This document shows positions 25,839 to 35,994 of a DNA stretch of 64,000 nucleotides, piece after piece. The position numbers and the translations under genes were made by a program. The DNA is from Micromonospora musae (GTDB lineage: Bacteria; Actinomycetota; Actinomycetes; Mycobacteriales; Micromonosporaceae): the NCBI RefSeq assembly GCF_003626635.1, contig NZ_RAZT01000012.1, positions 62,001-126,000 of the forward strand, read 5' to 3'. The notes under the pieces were generated by a model. That model saw only the letters and a list, made by a program, of their open reading frames with translations. It did not search any database and had not been told where the DNA came from. How positions within the stretch are numbered: position 1 is the first letter of the stretch; the number at the start of each line of letters is the position of its first letter.

Positions 25839-28800
25839 CCGACATCCTGTCCATCAGCGCGGTGCAGGGAGAACCACTGCCCTGGCCGGACGCGACGCTG
25901 GCCGAGCTGGTCGTCGCGCAGGCCGCCCGTACCCCCGACGCGGTGGCGGTGCGCCAGTGGGACGACCGGCTCAGTTACCGGGAGCTGCTGGAGCGGGCCG
26001 CCGGGGTGGCGGCCGCGCTGCGGGCCCGCGGCGTCGGCCGGCAGAGCCGCGTCGGGGTCTGTGGACAGCGCCGGCCGGAGCTGGTCGCCACCGTGCTCGG
26101 CGTGCTGCTCGCCGGGGCGTGTTACGTGCCGTTGGAGCCGGGTGGCCCGCGCCGCCGCCTGCGGGAGATCGCCGCGGACGCGGGCGTGACCGTGGTGATC
26201 GGCGACGCCGCCGAGACCGAGTTCGCCGACGCGCCGGGGATCGCGGCGCTCGGGCTGCCCGGCCCGGCGCCCCTCGCACCCTGCCCGGCGCGGCCCGGCG
26301 ACCCGGCGTACGTGCTCTTCACCTCGGGCTCGACCGGTCGTCCGAAGGGGGTGCTCACCACCCACCGGAACGTGGTCGAGTTCGTGCACGGGGTGGCCGC
26401 CATCAGCGGTGCGGACGCGGGGGTGCGCAGCCTCGGCGTCGCGTCGCTGGGCTTCGACTCGGTCACGATGGACCTGTTCGTCCCGCTGCTGCTCGGCGGC
26501 TCGGTGCAGCTGATCGGCGCGGACGACCGGGCCGACCCGGTACGGCTCGCCCGGTTCATCGCCGCGCACCAGGTCAACTGGGGCTTCATCACGCCCACCG
26601 TGCTCGCCATGCTGGACCCGACCGAGCTTCCCGACTGGAAGGTGGTGTTCTGCGGCGGCGAGGCGGTGCCGGCCGAGCTGGCCGCCCGCTGGGCGCCGGG
26701 GCGTACCTTCCTCAACGGATACGGGCCGACCGAGACCACGGTGCTGGCGGTGAGCGGACCGCTGACCGCGGACGTGACCGATCCGGTGCCGATCGGCCGG
26801 CCGCTGCCCAACCACCGCGCCTACGTGGTCGACGCCGACCTGCGTCCGGTGCCGCCGGGGGAGACCGGCGAGCTGCTGATCGGCGGCCCCGGCCTGGCCG
26901 ACGGCTACCTCAACCGCCCGGGGCTGACCGCCGAGCGGTTCGTTCCGGACCCGTTCTCCGACGAGCCGGGGGCGCGGCTCTACCGCACCGGTGACCTCGT
27001 CCGTCAGGCCGCGGACGGCCGGATCGTCTACCTGGGGCGGGCCGACCGGCAGGTCAAGATCCGTGGCCAGCGGATCGAGCTGGGCGAGGTGGAGGCGGTG
27101 CTGGCCGAGCTGCCCGGGGTGGACCGGGTGGTGGTCGAGGCGGTGCCGGGCCCTTCCGGCGCGGAGCTGGTCGCGTTCGTCACCCCGGCGGACGCTCCCG
27201 ACGACGAGCGGCTGCGGGGCCACGCCGGGCCCCGGCTGACCGCCGCGATGCTGCCGGCCCGGGTGCTGCGCCTGGCCGACCTGCCGATCAGCGCGATCAG
27301 CGGCAAGGTGGACCGCGCGGCGCTGCGTGCGCGCGCCGCCGCCGACCGGGCCGACGATCCGGCGCGGTCGCCGGTCGACCCGGACGAACCGCTCGACGCG
27401 GCGGTGCGGCGCATCTGGACGCGGCTGCTCGGTGCCGCCCCCACTGCGGAGACCGACTTCCTCGCCGCCGGTGGGAACTCGATCGCGGCGATGCGGCTGG
27501 TCGCCGCGTTGCGGGCCGAGCTGGGCCGGCACGTCGACACCCGGGACGTCCTCACCGGTCGGACCTTCGCCGGCCTGCTCGAACTGGTCGCCGCCGCCGC
27601 GGCGGCCGACGGGGACGGGCTCACCACCGGCAACCCGCCGACGCTCTCCCCGCCGCAACGACGGCTCTGGTTCGTCGACCAGCTCGCCCCGTCCAGCGCG
27701 CCGTACAACATCGCGGTGGCGCACCGGCTGCACGGCCCGCTCGACGTCACCGCGCTCGGGGTGGCGCTGCGCGCGGTCGCGGAGCGGCACGACGTGCTGC
27801 GTTGGCGGATCCCGCAGACCGGCGGCGTGCCGTACGCCGTCCGTGAGGAGCCGACGGACGTGGCGGTGCCGGTGGTCGACCTGACCGGTGGCGCCGACCG
27901 CGAGCGGGAGCTGGCGGAGATGCTCGCCGCCGGGGCCGGGCACGCGTTCGACCTGGCCACCGGGCCGCCCTGGCAGGTCACCGTCTACCGGCTCGGCCCG
28001 GCCGAGCACGTGCTGGCGATCACCCTGCACCACGCGGTCTTCGACGGTTGGTCCGAGGCGGTCCTCTACGACGACCTCGGGGCCGCGTACGAGCAGGCGG
28101 TGGCGGGGCGTACGCCGCGGCTGCCGGCGCTGGGCGCCGGCTACGCGGACTACGCGGTGTGGCGGGCGGAGCGCGACCGGCGCCGGGGAGAGGCGGATCT
28201 GGCCTGGTGGACGGGTCACCTCGAGGGCGCGCCGACCGTGCTGGAGCTGCCGCGGGACCGCCCGCGCCCGGCCGTGCAGACCTATGTCGGGGCTGAGGCC
28301 GCCGTGCGGTTGCCCGAGGCGACTGATCGGGCGGTGCGGACCCTGGCCGAACGGTTGGGCACCACGGTCGCCGCGGTGCTGCTGGCCGGCTTCGGCGAGC
28401 TGCTCGCTCGGCTCACCGGCGGGGACGACCACGTGCTCGGGGCGATCGTCGCCGACCGGCGGCTCGCCGCCTTCGACGACGTGATCGGCTTCTTCATCGA
28501 CACCGTGCCGGTCCGGGTACGCACCGGCGGCGCGAGCTTCGCCGAGCTGGTCGACCGGTGCGCCGCCGAGCTGCACGAGGTGACCACGCACCCGGGCGCG
28601 CCGCTGGAGCGGATCGTCGAGGCGCTCGGCGTCGGCCGGGACACCTCCCGTGCGCCGCTGGTGCAGGTGCTCTTCAACGTGCTCAACTTCGCGCCGCCCC
28701 GGCTGGCGCTCACCGGCCTCGCCGCCGAGCCGGCGCCGGTGCCGAAGCCCGGCTCACCCTTCGACATCACCGTCTACGTGGTCGAGCGTGCCGGGCGGGT

Positions 28801-29350
28801 CGGCGTCGAGGTGGTGCACAATCCGGACCTCTTCGACGGGGAGCGGATCGACGCGCTCCTCGCCGACCTCGCCGCCCTGGTCGGCGTGCTCGCCGCCAAC
28901 CCCGACGCGCCGGCCCGCCAGGTCGCCGCCGAGCTGCCCCGCCCCACCGTCCGGGTGGCCCAGCTCGGCGCCATGACCGTGGCCGCCGCCGAATCGCCCC
29001 GGGTCGTGCTGCCGACCGGCCCGGAGGGGCTCACCGAGACCGAGGAGCTCATCGCCGGCATCTGGCGGGAGGTGCTGGAACGCGACCGGGTTGCCGTCAC
29101 CGACAACTTCTTCGACATCGGCGGGCACTCGCTCGCCCTGGCCGAGGTGCACGCCCGGCTGACCGCCGCCACCGGCCGCTCCATCAAGATGCTCGACCTG
29201 TTCCGCCACCCCACGATCCGGGCGCTCGCCGCCGGCCTGGACGGCGCCGCCGACCGGCCGGAGCTGGCCCGCGCCGCCCTGCGGGCCGCCGCCCGACGCA
29301 GCCGTACCCGTCGTAACCCACCCCGCCGCCCCGGCGGCACCACGCACTGA
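25835..29350 (+). CDS. nonribosomal peptide synthetase, domains A-T-C-T
   Basis: A 1171-residue synthetase. The adenylation domain (about 15-500) has LFTSGSTGRPKG, NGYGPTE, YRTGDL and VKIRGQRIEL, and its pocket by eye is DSMFVCGVLK, which I cannot match to a known amino acid. The first carrier has Ser549 in AGGNSI. The condensation domain (about 605-1040) has the intact HHAVFDG motif (second His at 733). A second carrier has Ser1099 in IGGHSLAL. The second carrier has no adenylation domain of its own, so it must be loaded by the first A domain or in trans. The true start is the GTG at 25835 within a GTGA overlap. The open frame upstream (from 25505) is a shadow of the LanB-like gene. An Arg-rich tail ends the protein 10 bases before the next gene. 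Confidence 0.93.
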   Translation: MTDILSISAVQGEPLPWPDATLAELVVAQAARTPDAVAVRQWDDRLSYRELLERAAGVAAALRARGVGRQSRVGVCGQRRPELVATVLGVLLAGACYVPLEPGGPRRRLREIAADAGVTVVIGDAAETEFADAPGIAALGLPGPAPLAPCPARPGDPAYVLFTSGSTGRPKGVLTTHRNVVEFVHGVAAISGADAGVRSLGVASLGFDSVTMDLFVPLLLGGSVQLIGADDRADPVRLARFIAAHQVNWGFITPTVLAMLDPTELPDWKVVFCGGEAVPAELAARWAPGRTFLNGYGPTETTVLAVSGPLTADVTDPVPIGRPLPNHRAYVVDADLRPVPPGETGELLIGGPGLADGYLNRPGLTAERFVPDPFSDEPGARLYRTGDLVRQAADGRIVYLGRADRQVKIRGQRIELGEVEAVLAELPGVDRVVVEAVPGPSGAELVAFVTPADAPDDERLRGHAGPRLTAAMLPARVLRLADLPISAISGKVDRAALRARAAADRADDPARSPVDPDEPLDAAVRRIWTRLLGAAPTAETDFLAAGGNSIAAMRLVAALRAELGRHVDTRDVLTGRTFAGLLELVAAAAAADGDGLTTGNPPTLSPPQRRLWFVDQLAPSSAPYNIAVAHRLHGPLDVTALGVALRAVAERHDVLRWRIPQTGGVPYAVREEPTDVAVPVVDLTGGADRERELAEMLAAGAGHAFDLATGPPWQVTVYRLGPAEHVLAITLHHAVFDGWSEAVLYDDLGAAYEQAVAGRTPRLPALGAGYADYAVWRAERDRRRGEADLAWWTGHLEGAPTVLELPRDRPRPAVQTYVGAEAAVRLPEATDRAVRTLAERLGTTVAAVLLAGFGELLARLTGGDDHVLGAIVADRRLAAFDDVIGFFIDTVPVRVRTGGASFAELVDRCAAELHEVTTHPGAPLERIVEALGVGRDTSRAPLVQVLFNVLNFAPPRLALTGLAAEPAPVPKPGSPFDITVYVVERAGRVGVEVVHNPDLFDGERIDALLADLAALVGVLAANPDAPARQVAAELPRPTVRVAQLGAMTVAAAESPRVVLPTGPEGLTETEELIAGIWREVLERDRVAVTDNFFDIGGHSLALAEVHARLTAATGRSIKMLDLFRHPTIRALAAGLDGAADRPELARAALRAAARRSRTRRNPPRRPGGTTH

Positions 29351-29360
29351 AGGACAACTG

Positions 29361-32300
29361 ATGGACGTTTCGACCGCAACCGAAGTGTCCGGCGACGGCG
29401 ACGGCATCGAGCCGATCGCGATCGTCGGGTTGGCCGCCCGCCTGCCCGGCGCGGCGGACGTGCACGAGTTCTGGCGCAACCTGGTCGACGGGGTGGAGTC
29501 GGTCACCGAGCTCACCCGCGACGAGCAGCTGGCCCGAGGCGCCACCGTCGAGGAGGTGGACGACCCCGGCTGGGTCAACCGGGCTCCGCTCATCGACGGG
29601 TACGACGAGTTCGACGCCGGGCTGTTCGGGATGACCGAGCGGGAAGCGGCGATGACCGACCCGCAGCACCGCCTCTTCCTGGAGTCCTGCCACGCCGCGC
29701 TGGAGGACGCCGGCTACGACCCGTCCCGCTACGACGGCGCGGTCGGCGTGTACGCGGGCACCGGCGGCAACACGTACCTGCACCGCTACGTGCTGCGCAA
29801 CAAGCGTGTCGGGGGCAGCCCGCACAGCGCGGTCTCCATCGCCACCGGCAACTCGCCGAACTACGTGGCGACCAACGTGTCGTACCGGCTGGACCTGCGC
29901 GGGCCGAGCCTCACCGTCCACACCGCCTGCTCGACCTCGCTGGTCGCGTTCCACCTGGCCTGCGAGGCGCTGCGCAACGGCGAGTGCGACATGGCGCTCG
30001 CCGGCGGCGTGAACGTCGAGCTGCCGCACGTCGGCTACCTCGGCATGGACGGTTTCACCTCGCCCGACGGCCGGTGCCGACCCTTCGACGCCGGCGCGAA
30101 CGGCACCGTGTGGGGCAGCGGGGTCGGGGTCACCCTGCTCAAGCGCCTCTCCGACGCCATCGCCGACGGCGATCCGATCCGAGCGGTCGTGCTCGGCAAC
30201 GCGATCAACAACGACGGCGCCGGCAAGGTCGGCTTCACCGCGCCGAGCATCGACGGGCAGACCGAGGCGATCGCCCAGGCCGTCGCGATGGCCGGCATCG
30301 ACCCGCGCACCATCAGCTACGTCGAGGCACACGGCACCGGCACCGCCCTGGGTGACCCGATCGAGGTGACCGCGCTCTCCGCGGTGTACGGCGGGGAGAC
30401 CGACGACCGGGGCTGGTGCGGCATCGGCTCGGTGAAGTCCAACATCGGCCACCTCAGCCAGCCCTCCGGCATCGTCAGCGTCATCAAGACGGTGCTCGCG
30501 ATGGAGCACGGCCTGATCCCGCCGACGATCAACTACGAGACGCCGAACCCGGCCGTCGACTTCGCCGACACCCCGTTCTATGTGGCGAACACGCTCACCA
30601 AGTGGGACGCGGAGGACGGTCCGCGCCGGGCCGGGGTCAGCTCGTTCGGCATCGGCGGCACCAACGCCCACGTGGTGCTGGAGCAGGCGCCGGCGGCGTA
30701 CCGCAGCGCCCGCCGGGTGCGTCCGGCGCAGCTGCTGCACGTCTCGGCGCAGACCGCCGACGCGCTCGACGAAGCGGTGCGGCGGCTCACCGCACGCCTC
30801 GGCGAGGCCGCCGACGCCGGCCCGGAGTACCTCGCCGACGTCGCGCACACACTGCGGGTGGGCCGGCGTGAGTACCCGCACCGGGCGGCCGTGGCCGTCA
30901 CCGACCTGACCGACGCGGTGGCCGCGCTCGGCAACCCGCGCCGCGTGCAGCGTGGAGTGGTCGAGGGGTCCGCGCCCCGGCTGGCGTTCCTCTTCTCCGG
31001 GCAGGGCTCCCAGTACGCCGGCATGGGCGCGCAGCTCTACGCCGAGGAGCCCGGCTTCGCGGCGACCGTCGACGAGTGCGCCGAACTGCTCCACCCCGAG
31101 CTGGGGCTGGACATCCGGGACCTGATCCTGGGCCGTGAGCCGGAGGCGGGCGAGAAGCTGACGCAGACCCGCTACACCCAGCCCGCGCTCTTCGTGATCG
31201 AGTACGCGCTGGCCCGGCTCTGGCAGGAGGCCGGGGCGCGGCCGGCGGCGATGATCGGGCACTCCATCGGCGAGTACGTCGCCGCGACCGTGGCCGGTGT
31301 GCTCACCCTCCCCGACGCGCTGCGGGTGGTGGCCGCCCGCGGCCGGCTCATGCAGTCCCTCCCGGCCGGCTCGATGCTCGCCGTCTCGCTGGACGAGTCG
31401 GCGATCGCCGAGCGGCTCCCCGAGGGGCTCGCCGTCGCCACGGTCAACGGCCCCGGCACCTGCGTGGTGGCCGGCGAGACCGAGGCCGTCGCCGCCTTCG
31501 CCGAGCTGCTCAAGGGCAAGAGCAAGCTGCTGCGCACCTCGCACGCCTTCCACTCGCCGATGATGGAGCCCATCCTGGACGAGTTCACCGCGCTGATGGC
31601 GTCGGTGACCCTGCGCCCGCCCGCGGTGCCGTTCCTCTCCAACGTCACCGGCACCTGGATCACCGACGAGCAGGCCACCGATCCGGCGTACTGGGCGTCG
31701 CACCTGCGCCGGCCGGTGCGCTTCGGTGATTGCGTGGCGACCCTGCTCGCCGAGGGAACCTGGCAGCTCGTCGAGTGCGGCCCCGGCAAGCAGCTGGCCA
31801 ACCTGGCCCGCATGCAGGTCGCCAAGGCGTCGGCCGCGCAGCGCAGACTCACCCCGCTGGGCAGCCTCCCCGGCCCCGGCGACACCACCGGCGACCTGGC
31901 CACCCTGCTCGGCGCCGCCGCCGTGCTCTGGTGCTCCGGCACGTCGGTGCGGCTCGGCGTCGACCCGCAGGCGCGTCGGGTGCCGCTGCCCACCTACCCG
32001 TTCGAGCGGCGCCGCTACTGGATCGACCCGGACCCGGAGCAGCAGGTGGCGACGCCGGTGGAGACCGGGCCGCGGCCGCTGCCGGAGTGGTTCGCCGTGC
32101 CGGTCTGGCGGCAGGCCGCCCCGCAGCCGGGTACCGAGCCGCTGGGCCGCTGCCTGGTCCTCGTCGCCGGTCCGCGCGGCGATGCGCTGCTGGCCGGGCT
32201 GCGGGCCGCCGGCGCCGACCCGGTGGAGGTACGCCCCGGCGACGCGTTCGCCGCGACCCCGAACGGCTACCGGCTGCGCCCCGGAGCGCGGGAGGACCAC

Positions 32301-34826
32301 GACGCGCTGGTCACCGCGCTGGCCGCCGACGGCGTACCGACCCGGATCGTGCACGCGTTCACCCTGGACGGTGAGCCGGCCGGCACCGACCTCACGGCGA
32401 CCTGGGCCGCGCAGGAGCTGGGCTTCTTCAGCGCGCTGCACCTGGTGCAGGCGCTCGCCGGCGCCGGACTCACCGCCGCCGAGGAGACCGTCACGCTGGA
32501 CCTGGTCACCGCCGGCGTCGGCGACGTACGCGGCGACGACCTGGTCCGGCCGGAGCACGCCACCCTCGCGGGGCTGGCGCGGGTGCTCCCCGCCGAACTC
32601 CCCGGGCTCGCCGTCCGGCTGCTCGACGCCGACCCGACCGACGACGGCGGACGCGCCCTCGTGGCCGAGCTGCGCCGCCCGCACGACCCGACGCGGGCCG
32701 AGTTGGCGCTGCGCGGCGGTCGCCGCTGGGTGGCCGAGTACGAGCAGGTCACGTTGGACGCCGAGGGCGAGCCGGGTGCGCTGCGCGACGGCGGCCGGTA
32801 CGTCATCACCGGCGGTCTGGGCGGCATCGGCATCACCCTCGCCGAGGACTTCGCCCGCCGGGCCCGGGCGCGGCTGGTGCTGCTGGCCCGCTCCGGACTG
32901 CCGCCGCGCGAGCAGTGGGACGACCACCTCGCGGTGCACGGCAGCGACGACCGGTCCGGGCGGGCGATCGCCGCGATCCGCCGGATGGAGGCGGCCGGCG
33001 CCCAGGTGCTGGTGCTCGCCGCCGACGTCACCGACCCCGACGACCTGCGCCGGGTACGGGCCGCCGCGGAAGAGGCGTACAGCGGGATCGACGGTATCGT
33101 GCACGCGGCCGGCCTGCCCGGCGGTGGCATGGCCGAGGTCAAGGAGCGGGCCGAGGCCGAGCGGGTGCTCGCGCCGAAGATCGCCGGGACGCTCGCGCTG
33201 GCGCAGGTCTTCGGCGACCTGCCGCTGGACTTCGTGGTGCTCTGCTCGTCGATCACCTCGGTGATCGGCGGGTTCGGGCAGGTCGACTACTGCGCCGCCA
33301 ACGCCTTCCTGGACGCGCACGCCCGCTCCGGCCAGGGCTGGCAGGCCCCGGTGCTCTCCCAGAACTGGGGCGGCTGGGCGGAGGTCGGCATGGCCGTGGA
33401 GACCGACATGCCGGCCGGTTTCCGGGCCGCCGGTCGGGAGACGGTGACCAGCAGCGTCGACCACCCGGTGCTCACCACCCGGGTCACCGGGCCGGACGGC
33501 ACCGTGCTGCACGGGCTGGTCTCCGCCGCCACCCACTGGCTGCTCGACGAGCACCGCATCGGCGGAGTGCCGGTGGTGCCGGGCACCGCGCACCTGGAGT
33601 CGGTACGCGCCGCGGTGGTCGCCGCCGTGCCCGCCCCCGCCGCCGACGCCGTGGTGGAGCTCCGCGACGTCGCCTTCCTCGAGCCGTTCGCGGTGCCGGA
33701 CGGCACGCTGGCGCAGTACCGGGTCGAGCTCACCCCCACGGAGGACGGCGTCGACTTCACGGTGCGCAGCCTCGCCGGCGGGCAGCTACGGACCCACGTG
33801 CACGGCAGCGCCGGCTGGACCGCCGAACCGGCCCCGCCCGCCCGGGAGGTGACCGTCGACGGCCGCCGGGTCGACGACGACGCGTCGTTCGGCCGGGGCC
33901 GCACCAGCATGCTGACGTTCGGTCCACGCTGGACGTCGCTGCGGGAGCACCACCTGGGTGCGGGGGAGGAGTTGGCGCGCGTCGAGGCACCCGCAGAGGC
34001 GGCCGCCGACCTGCCGGCCTGGGGTCTGCACCCGGCCCTGCTCGACGTGGCCACGGCGTTCGGCCGCGGCCAGGGCTCCGGCACCTACCTGCCGCTGTCG
34101 TACGGCCGGATCGTGGTACGCGGACCGCTGCCGGCGCGCTTCACCAGCCACCTGCGGCACCGGGCGGCCGCCACCGACGAGGTGGTCGCCGCCGACCTGA
34201 CGCTGCGCGACGAGACCGGCCACGAACTGGTCGCGATCAGCGACTTCGTGCTGCGGCGGGTGGACCGGGGCGCGGTCACCGGTGGGCTGACCGCGACCAC
34301 ACCGGCCGAGGCGACGCCGGCCGGCCCGGCCGAGGACATCCGTCCGGTGGACGGGGCGGAGGCGTTCCGCCGAACGCTCACCGCCGGACTCGGCGCGCAG
34401 GTGGTCATCGCCACCCGGCCGGTGGCCGACATCCGCGCTCGGGCCGGCCGGGTCACCACCGAGAGCCTCGAGGTGGAGCCGGAGGCGGCCGCCGCGCCGG
34501 TGGCGTCCGGCGCGGGCTCCGCCGCCCCGAGCAGCGAGCTGGAGATCGCCATCGCCCAGGTGTGGCGCGACGCCCTCGGGGTGGCCGAGGTGGGGGTCGA
34601 CGACGACTTCTTCTCCCTCGGCGGCAACTCGCTGGTGGCGGTGCAGCTGATCGCGGCGATGCGCAAGGCCACGGGCGTCCGGCTGCCGATGCGCAGCCTC
34701 TTCGAGACGCCCACCGTGGGCGGCCTCGCCGCCCGGATCGAGGAGCTGCGCGCCGCCGCTCCCGCCACCGACGAGCCGCCGACCCCCGCGGCCATCCCCG
34801 CCATCCCGCGACTGCCGCGCGCCTGA
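29361..34826 (+). CDS. type I polyketide synthase, domains KS-AT-KR-DH-T
   Basis: A 1821-residue module that adds one C2 unit to the growing chain. The ketosynthase has Cys190 in HTACSTSL plus EAHGTGTALGD and NIGHLS. The acyltransferase has Ser635 in GHSIGEY and the HAFHS motif (about 728-732) associated with malonyl-CoA. The ketoreductase has nucleotide loop GGLGGIG (about 1150) and Tyr1310 in VDYCAAN. After it comes a dehydratase with His1398 in HRIGGVPVVP (HxxxGxxxxP) and a later HPALLD. The carrier at the end has Ser1757 in LGGNSL. KR before DH is the reverse of the common order. Together they should leave an alpha,beta-double bond. The ATG at 29361 follows AAGGACAACTG. The carrier looks peptidyl-type, fitting hand-over to the downstream NRPS. 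Confidence 0.93.
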   Translation: MDVSTATEVSGDGDGIEPIAIVGLAARLPGAADVHEFWRNLVDGVESVTELTRDEQLARGATVEEVDDPGWVNRAPLIDGYDEFDAGLFGMTEREAAMTDPQHRLFLESCHAALEDAGYDPSRYDGAVGVYAGTGGNTYLHRYVLRNKRVGGSPHSAVSIATGNSPNYVATNVSYRLDLRGPSLTVHTACSTSLVAFHLACEALRNGECDMALAGGVNVELPHVGYLGMDGFTSPDGRCRPFDAGANGTVWGSGVGVTLLKRLSDAIADGDPIRAVVLGNAINNDGAGKVGFTAPSIDGQTEAIAQAVAMAGIDPRTISYVEAHGTGTALGDPIEVTALSAVYGGETDDRGWCGIGSVKSNIGHLSQPSGIVSVIKTVLAMEHGLIPPTINYETPNPAVDFADTPFYVANTLTKWDAEDGPRRAGVSSFGIGGTNAHVVLEQAPAAYRSARRVRPAQLLHVSAQTADALDEAVRRLTARLGEAADAGPEYLADVAHTLRVGRREYPHRAAVAVTDLTDAVAALGNPRRVQRGVVEGSAPRLAFLFSGQGSQYAGMGAQLYAEEPGFAATVDECAELLHPELGLDIRDLILGREPEAGEKLTQTRYTQPALFVIEYALARLWQEAGARPAAMIGHSIGEYVAATVAGVLTLPDALRVVAARGRLMQSLPAGSMLAVSLDESAIAERLPEGLAVATVNGPGTCVVAGETEAVAAFAELLKGKSKLLRTSHAFHSPMMEPILDEFTALMASVTLRPPAVPFLSNVTGTWITDEQATDPAYWASHLRRPVRFGDCVATLLAEGTWQLVECGPGKQLANLARMQVAKASAAQRRLTPLGSLPGPGDTTGDLATLLGAAAVLWCSGTSVRLGVDPQARRVPLPTYPFERRRYWIDPDPEQQVATPVETGPRPLPEWFAVPVWRQAAPQPGTEPLGRCLVLVAGPRGDALLAGLRAAGADPVEVRPGDAFAATPNGYRLRPGAREDHDALVTALAADGVPTRIVHAFTLDGEPAGTDLTATWAAQELGFFSALHLVQALAGAGLTAAEETVTLDLVTAGVGDVRGDDLVRPEHATLAGLARVLPAELPGLAVRLLDADPTDDGGRALVAELRRPHDPTRAELALRGGRRWVAEYEQVTLDAEGEPGALRDGGRYVITGGLGGIGITLAEDFARRARARLVLLARSGLPPREQWDDHLAVHGSDDRSGRAIAAIRRMEAAGAQVLVLAADVTDPDDLRRVRAAAEEAYSGIDGIVHAAGLPGGGMAEVKERAEAERVLAPKIAGTLALAQVFGDLPLDFVVLCSSITSVIGGFGQVDYCAANAFLDAHARSGQGWQAPVLSQNWGGWAEVGMAVETDMPAGFRAAGRETVTSSVDHPVLTTRVTGPDGTVLHGLVSAATHWLLDEHRIGGVPVVPGTAHLESVRAAVVAAVPAPAADAVVELRDVAFLEPFAVPDGTLAQYRVELTPTEDGVDFTVRSLAGGQLRTHVHGSAGWTAEPAPPAREVTVDGRRVDDDASFGRGRTSMLTFGPRWTSLREHHLGAGEELARVEAPAEAAADLPAWGLHPALLDVATAFGRGQGSGTYLPLSYGRIVVRGPLPARFTSHLRHRAAATDEVVAADLTLRDETGHELVAISDFVLRRVDRGAVTGGLTATTPAEATPAGPAEDIRPVDGAEAFRRTLTAGLGAQVVIATRPVADIRARAGRVTTESLEVEPEAAAAPVASGAGSAAPSSELEIAIAQVWRDALGVAEVGVDDDFFSLGGNSLVAVQLIAAMRKATGVRLPMRSLFETPTVGGLAARIEELRAAAPATDEPPTPAAIPAIPRLPRA

Positions 34827-34852
34827 CCACGAGAACAGGAGTTGGAGAACCC

Positions 34853-35806
34853 ATGAGCGACACGATCGCCACACTGCCGGTGGTCGTCGAGAACGACGGC
34901 CGCGCCCTCACCGAACTCATCGCCGACCGTCGGGTGGAGCTGCGCGCCGCCCTGGTCGAGCACGGCGGACTGCTGTTCCGCGGCTTCGACGTGGGTGGGG
35001 TGGACGGATTCGACCAGGTCGTGCGCGCCCTCTCCGGGGAGCCGCTGACCTACACCGAGCGCTCGTCCCCCCGGCACGCCATCAAGGGCAAGGTCTACAC
35101 CTCGACCGACTACCCGCCGGACGAGGAGATCTTCCTGCACAACGAGAACTCGTACCAGGCCCGCTGGCCGCTGACGTTGTTCTTCTACTGCGTCACCGCG
35201 CCCGAGACGCAGGGCGCGACGCCCCTGGCGGATGTGCGGCAGGTGTACCGGGAGATCGACCCGCAGGTGCGGGAGGAGTTCGTCCGGCGGGGTTGGATGC
35301 TGGTGCGCAACTTCCACGAGGACTTCGGGACCTCGTGGCAGCACGTCTTCGACACCGACGACCGGGCCGAGGTCGAGGCGTACGCGGCGGCGAACCGGAT
35401 CCAGCTGGAGTGGCGCGGCAGGAACGGGCTGCGCACCCGGGCGGTACGCGACGCCGTGCACCTGCGCCCCGGCTCGGAGACCCCGCGCTGGTTCAACCAC
35501 GCGACGTTCTTCCACCTCAGCACCCTCCCGAAGGACTACCAGGAGGGGCTGCTCGCCATGTTCGGCGCCGATCAGCTGCCGTCGAACACCTACTACGGCG
35601 ACGGTGGGGAGATCCCCGCCGACGTGATGGACCACCTGCGGGCCGCGTACCGGGCCGCCAGCGTCCGCTTCGACTACCAGCGCGACGACGTGCTGGTGGT
35701 GGACAACATGACCGCCGCCCACGGCCGTGAGCCGTTCACCGGCCCCCGCAAGATCGCCGTCGCGATGGCCGAGCCGCACACCCCTGAGAGCAACGGAGCG
35801 AAGTGA
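34853..35806 (+). CDS. TauD/TfdA-family Fe(II)/2-oxoglutarate hydroxylase, SyrP-like
   Basis: A 317-residue non-haem iron oxygenase of the TauD/TfdA family, closest in motif to SyrP-type hydroxylases that act on carrier-bound Asp. The SyrP-like stretch ERSSPRHAIKGKVYTSTDYP precedes the H-x-E iron ligands in FLHNENSYQ (about residues 91-99). The distal His is in TAAHGREPF, followed by the Arg that should bind 2-oxoglutarate. It lies between the PKS and an NRPS module whose A domain looks Asn-specific, so beta-hydroxylation of Asn (or Asp) is the best guess. The open frame extends far upstream, but the ATG at 34853 has GGAG upstream. The MbtH gene starts on its stop codon. Confidence 0.9.
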   Translation: MSDTIATLPVVVENDGRALTELIADRRVELRAALVEHGGLLFRGFDVGGVDGFDQVVRALSGEPLTYTERSSPRHAIKGKVYTSTDYPPDEEIFLHNENSYQARWPLTLFFYCVTAPETQGATPLADVRQVYREIDPQVREEFVRRGWMLVRNFHEDFGTSWQHVFDTDDRAEVEAYAAANRIQLEWRGRNGLRTRAVRDAVHLRPGSETPRWFNHATFFHLSTLPKDYQEGLLAMFGADQLPSNTYYGDGGEIPADVMDHLRAAYRAASVRFDYQRDDVLVVDNMTAAHGREPFTGPRKIAVAMAEPHTPESNGAK

Positions 35807-35994
35807 TGGCCGAACCCCGATTCCTCGTCGTCCGCAACGACGAGGAGCAGTACTCGATCTGGTCGACCGACCGGGAACTGCCCGCGGGCTGGCACGACGC
35901 CGGGTTCACCGGCAGCCGCGAGGAGTGCCTGGCACACGTCGACACCGTCTGGACCGACATGCGGCCGCGCAGCGTACGGGAGACGGCGTCATGA
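35806..35994 (+). CDS. MbtH-like protein
   Basis: A 62-residue MbtH-family partner of NRPS adenylation domains. The conserved core is visible as NDEEQYSIWSTDRELPAGW, followed by GFTGSREECLAHVDTVWTDMRP with the invariant Trp residues. Such proteins bind A domains and help their solubility and activity. The ATG at 35806 (GGAG 7 bases before) shares a base with the hydroxylase stop. A GTG one codon earlier is possible. Its stop overlaps the following NRPS by 4 bases, so it probably serves the Asn and Ser modules. Confidence 0.95.
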   Translation: MAEPRFLVVRNDEEQYSIWSTDRELPAGWHDAGFTGSREECLAHVDTVWTDMRPRSVRETAS

